DNA from: Dysgonamonadaceae bacterium
Lineage (GTDB): Bacteria > Bacteroidota > Bacteroidia > Bacteroidales > Azobacteroidaceae
Assembly (NCBI GenBank): GCA_031282925.1
Contig: JAITCT010000005.1
Span: 1-14,105, forward strand
DNA length: 14,105 nucleotides
Direction: 5' to 3'
In this document: positions 11,779 through 14,105 of the stretch, piece by piece
Position numbering within the stretch: position 1 is the first letter of the stretch
Layout of the letters: each line of letters opens with the position of its first letter
Position numbers and translations under genes: made by a program
The notes under the pieces: generated by a model
The model's input: the letters and a program-made list of their open reading frames with translations, nothing else
Told to the model about the DNA's origin: nothing
Database searches by the model: none

Positions 11779-13242
11779 ATGTCTCCCATCTCAGTCCTGA
11801 TCACCATCGCAGCATACTTTGCCGCACTGTTTTTCATCTCATACCTCACCGGGCGGAAAGCCGACAATGCCGGCTTCTTTTCCGGCAACAGGAAATCGCC
11901 CTGGTATGTCGTTGCATTCGCAACCATCGGTGCCGCCATATCGGGCATTACATTCGTTTCCGTTCCCGGCATGGTGGCGGGAAGCGGCTTTTCATACCTG
12001 CAAATGGTGCTGGGCTTTGCCGTCGGGCAGTTGATTATCGCCTTTGTTCTGATTCCGTTATACTATAAAATGAATCTAACGTCAATATACGAATATCTGG
12101 AAAACCGGTTCGGCGTATCGTCATACGAAACAGGCGCGTGGTTTTTCTTTATTTCCAAGATGCTGGGGGCTTCCGTGCGGCTGTTTATTGTTTGCGTAGT
12201 GTTGCAGTTACTGGTTTTCACTCCCCTGCACTTGCCGTTTGCCGCCAATGTCATATTTACCGTCGGAATTGTCTGGCTTTACACTTTCCACGGCGGAGTG
12301 AAATCGCTGATTTGGACGGATTCGCTCAAAACCTTTTGCCTGATTGTGTCGGTAGGATTAACCATTTATTATATCGGTCGAAATCTGGGCCTGGACGCCG
12401 GCAGTATATGGCCGCTTATCGGTGATTCCGACATGTCGAAAATATTTTTCTTCGACGACATAAACGATAAACGGTATTTCTGGAAACAATTTCCCGCAGG
12501 CGTCTTCACAATGATTGCAACCACCGGCCTGGACCAGGACATGATGCAGAAAACGTTGAGTTGCAGGGATTCCCGCGATGCGCGCAAAAACATGATTACT
12601 GGAGGCGTCCTGCAAATCTTCATTAACCTGCTTTTCCTCATATTAGGTGTGCTGCTGTATTCGTATGCTTCGGTCAATCATATTGCATTACCCGCGAAAG
12701 GCGACGAAGTGTTCCCTTTTCTCGCCACTCAATCCTTTTTCCCTTTGATTGTCGGCGTCCTGTTTACAGTCGGCTTGATTTCCGCCGCTTATGCCGCCGC
12801 CGGTTCGGCATTGACGGCGCTTACCACCTCTTTCACCGTCGATATCCTCAAAAGCCCGAAGCGGAAAACCGAAAACGAAGTAGCCGGTATCCGGAAGAAA
12901 GTACATATCGGGATGGCCGTTGTCATGGGCGCAGTGATTATTATCATCAACATGCTGAATAATGCTTCCGTAATTGATACGGTTTACAAATTGGCGAGCT
13001 ACACATACGGCCCTTTGTTGGGGATGTTTGTGTTCGGCGTCCTGACCAAACAAAACATCCGGGACAAATATGCGCCGACTGTCGCCCTGCTGTCGCCTGT
13101 GTTATGCCTGATTTTGGATATCAATTCCCAAGCCTGGTTCAACGGCTATCAATTCAGCCATGAGCGGTTGATATTGAATGCTTTGTTTACCTTTGCCGGG
13201 TTATGTTTGTTGATTCGGAGTGGAAAAGCATATATACGGTAA
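11779..13242 (+). CDS. Sodium:solute symporter (SSS family)
   Basis: A 487-residue inner-membrane protein with about 13 hydrophobic helices, the layout of the sodium/solute symporter family (LeuT fold) that includes SGLT, PutP and sialic acid carriers. Family marks are FFISYLTGRKADNAGFFSGNRKSPWY with FATIGAAISGITFVSVPG in the first helices, LTSIYEYLENRFG near residues 100-112, TTGLDQDMMQKTLSCRD in the middle, and SAAYAAAGSALTALTTSFTVDI near 335-356, where the serines and threonines usually form a sodium site. Length is typical. The start at 11779 lies 17 bases after the permease stop, so co-transcription is likely. Substrate unknown; the glycosyltransferase and AmpG-like neighbours suggest a sugar or sugar-derived solute. 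It converges on the transposase gene, ending 8 bases short of it. Confidence 0.88.
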   Translation: MSPISVLITIAAYFAALFFISYLTGRKADNAGFFSGNRKSPWYVVAFATIGAAISGITFVSVPGMVAGSGFSYLQMVLGFAVGQLIIAFVLIPLYYKMNLTSIYEYLENRFGVSSYETGAWFFFISKMLGASVRLFIVCVVLQLLVFTPLHLPFAANVIFTVGIVWLYTFHGGVKSLIWTDSLKTFCLIVSVGLTIYYIGRNLGLDAGSIWPLIGDSDMSKIFFFDDINDKRYFWKQFPAGVFTMIATTGLDQDMMQKTLSCRDSRDARKNMITGGVLQIFINLLFLILGVLLYSYASVNHIALPAKGDEVFPFLATQSFFPLIVGVLFTVGLISAAYAAAGSALTALTTSFTVDILKSPKRKTENEVAGIRKKVHIGMAVVMGAVIIIINMLNNASVIDTVYKLASYTYGPLLGMFVFGVLTKQNIRDKYAPTVALLSPVLCLILDINSQAWFNGYQFSHERLILNALFTFAGLCLLIRSGKAYIR

Positions 13243-13250
13243 AAGAAAAA

Positions 13251-14105
13251 TTACCGGAGCATTCGGATTTCATCTTCCGTCAAGCGGGTGCTTTGTATAA
13301 TATCTTCCATCGGGATCCCCATTTGCAGTAAATTGAGTGCGACTTTTTTTATTCCTTCTTTTTCGCCTTCTTTTCGTCCTTCCTGCAATCCTTCCTTTCG
13401 TCCTTCCTGTAATCCTTCTTTCCGTCCTTTTTGCAACCCGGTTTCTTCCACTTTGTGCCATGCGTCCGATATTATGCTGCGCTCGGTCATGATGCCGTCC
13501 CTGAATTTGTCGTAGGTAAATAACTGTTCTTTCGTATAGGCGCTGATTTCCATATACCGGATGGCTTCCTGCGTATAGCAGTTTTCCAGTAATTCCGCAG
13601 GCACTTCCCGTGTGCGTTCGTTGATTTCGGTGAGGAAGCGGAGCCAGAGTTCGTGCAGTTTCTTCTCCCCGTGGCTTTGCGGGCGGAATTTGGGCAGTTC
13701 GATGAACACAAATTCCAGACCTTTGATTTGCTTTTGCGTGTTTTTGATATTGACTGTCCTGTAATGGTGATAGTATATGTTTTGCATTTCGGGCGATTTC
13801 TCAAAGATTTCGTTCACAAAACTCAATGTATAAACAGGCTGAAGGAGTTCTTACCGTTCTGCCTTGTTCAACTGCATCACGTAAGCTTTGGAGGCGTTCA
13901 GCAACACCCGGCTTTTGAAGCTTTCCGTCCAGTACATCTGCATTTCAACGATAAACTGCCGTCCCTCCGAATCGGTACAGCGTACAACATCTACGATTGA
14001 ATTGCGGAGTATTTCGATTTCCGGCAGTAACTCTCCCGTTTGGTATTCAATGCCGACAACTGGTTTTTCCAGCGGCAACATGCTGTTGAGCAGACTCATG
14101 CACAG
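13251..14105 (-). pseudogene. Rpn family recombination-promoting nuclease/putative transposase, split by an in-frame stop
   Basis: Minus-strand frame entering from the right edge. The first part (14105 to 13851) has NSMLPLEKPVVGIEYQTGELLPEIEI and the PD-(D/E)XK core: counting from the ATG at 14099, D37, then E52-M-Q54 in RQFIVEMQMYW, and SRVLLNASKAYVMQL. After AER there is TAA at 13853-13851. The same frame resumes as ELLQPVYTLSFVNEIFEKS and runs to 13251, with KQIKGLEFVFIELPKF and a C-terminal EGRKEGLQ repeat. Because both halves share a frame, one base change from a tyrosine codon (TAT/TAC to TAA) explains the break. The N-terminal forty or so residues are outside the window. Rpn proteins are DNA nucleases linked to recombination and transposon-like spread; this copy is probably inactive unless the stop is read through. 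Confidence 0.83.
13368..13439 (-). repeat. Three 24-base tandem units in the Rpn C-terminus
   Basis: Units at 13416-13439, 13392-13415 and 13368-13391 encode GLQKGRKE, GLQEGRKE and GLQEGRKE, and a degenerate GEKEGIKK follows. Charged EGxxEG repeats of this kind are common in Rpn proteins and can vary in number by slippage. Confidence 0.85.

Noticed and set aside
13251..13826. The downstream half of the transposase as a separate gene starting at TTG 13824-13826
   Set aside because: It is in the same frame as the upstream half with one stop between, and begins in the middle of a known domain; a broken single gene is simpler.
13851..14099. A frameshift between the two transposase halves
   Set aside because: The distance between the halves is a multiple of three and the frame continues through the stop, so it is a nonsense change, not a frameshift.

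Overview
The window looks like chromosomal DNA of a Bacteroidales bacterium (Bacteroidetes). The signs are TAnnTTTG/TTTG-type promoter boxes instead of sigma70 boxes, few visible Shine-Dalgarno sequences, Bacteroidetes-style lipoproteins (FTAC and FVSC lipoboxes), a DUF4369-like/TlpA thioredoxin-fold lipoprotein, a PD-(D/E)XK 'Rpn'-type transposase with EGRKEGLQ repeats, and smpB lying close to metH. The genus cannot be named from this sequence.

Left part (1-3361, mostly minus strand). A run of minus-strand genes reads lipoprotein (2313-3089), Yip1-like membrane protein (1749-2312), smpB (1268-1723), then small toxin-antitoxin genes, then the start of metH, which leaves the window at the left edge. 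The lipoprotein and Yip1 genes abut without a gap. About 1 kb between smpB and metH holds an orphan HicB-like gene and an overlapping RHH antitoxin/MazF toxin pair. A second copy of the 3' end of smpB lies between the hicB gene and the antitoxin gene. It differs from the live smpB tail by silent changes and one 12-base in-frame gap, as expected if something entered at the end of smpB and brought a replacement tail. A 42-codon remnant resembling the end of a HigB toxin sits upstream of the lipoprotein gene.

Middle (3359-8061). It holds a membrane-anchored beta-lactamase-fold serine hydrolase (with a strong terminator and a promoter interlocked with its divergent neighbour), a GNAT acetyltransferase, a YifB/ComM-type AAA ATPase converging on and overlapping the acetyltransferase, and a thioredoxin-fold lipoprotein whose CxxC motif has become SPLC.

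Repeat-rich gap (about 8057-8963). This 0.9 kb stretch has no credible gene. It holds at least three classes of palindromic or inverted repeat, including four copies of a 31-45 bp element in +,-,+,- order. The gap ends at a well-formed Bacteroidetes promoter.

Right part (8907-13242). That promoter probably drives a three-gene plus-strand operon: a two-domain family 2 glycosyltransferase, an AmpG-like MFS permease and a sodium:solute symporter. This suggests handling or uptake of a sugar or cell-wall fragment, but the substrate cannot be read from the sequence. The end of the permease gene is encoded by a 16-bp-stem palindrome of an AATTACG repeat. The window closes with an Rpn-family transposase/nuclease, entering from the right edge and split by a single in-frame stop.

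I saw no CRISPR array, rRNA or tRNA, and no complete new defence or biosynthetic system. The most unusual items are the duplicated smpB tail around hicB, the alternating repeat cluster, and the repeat-encoded permease tail.
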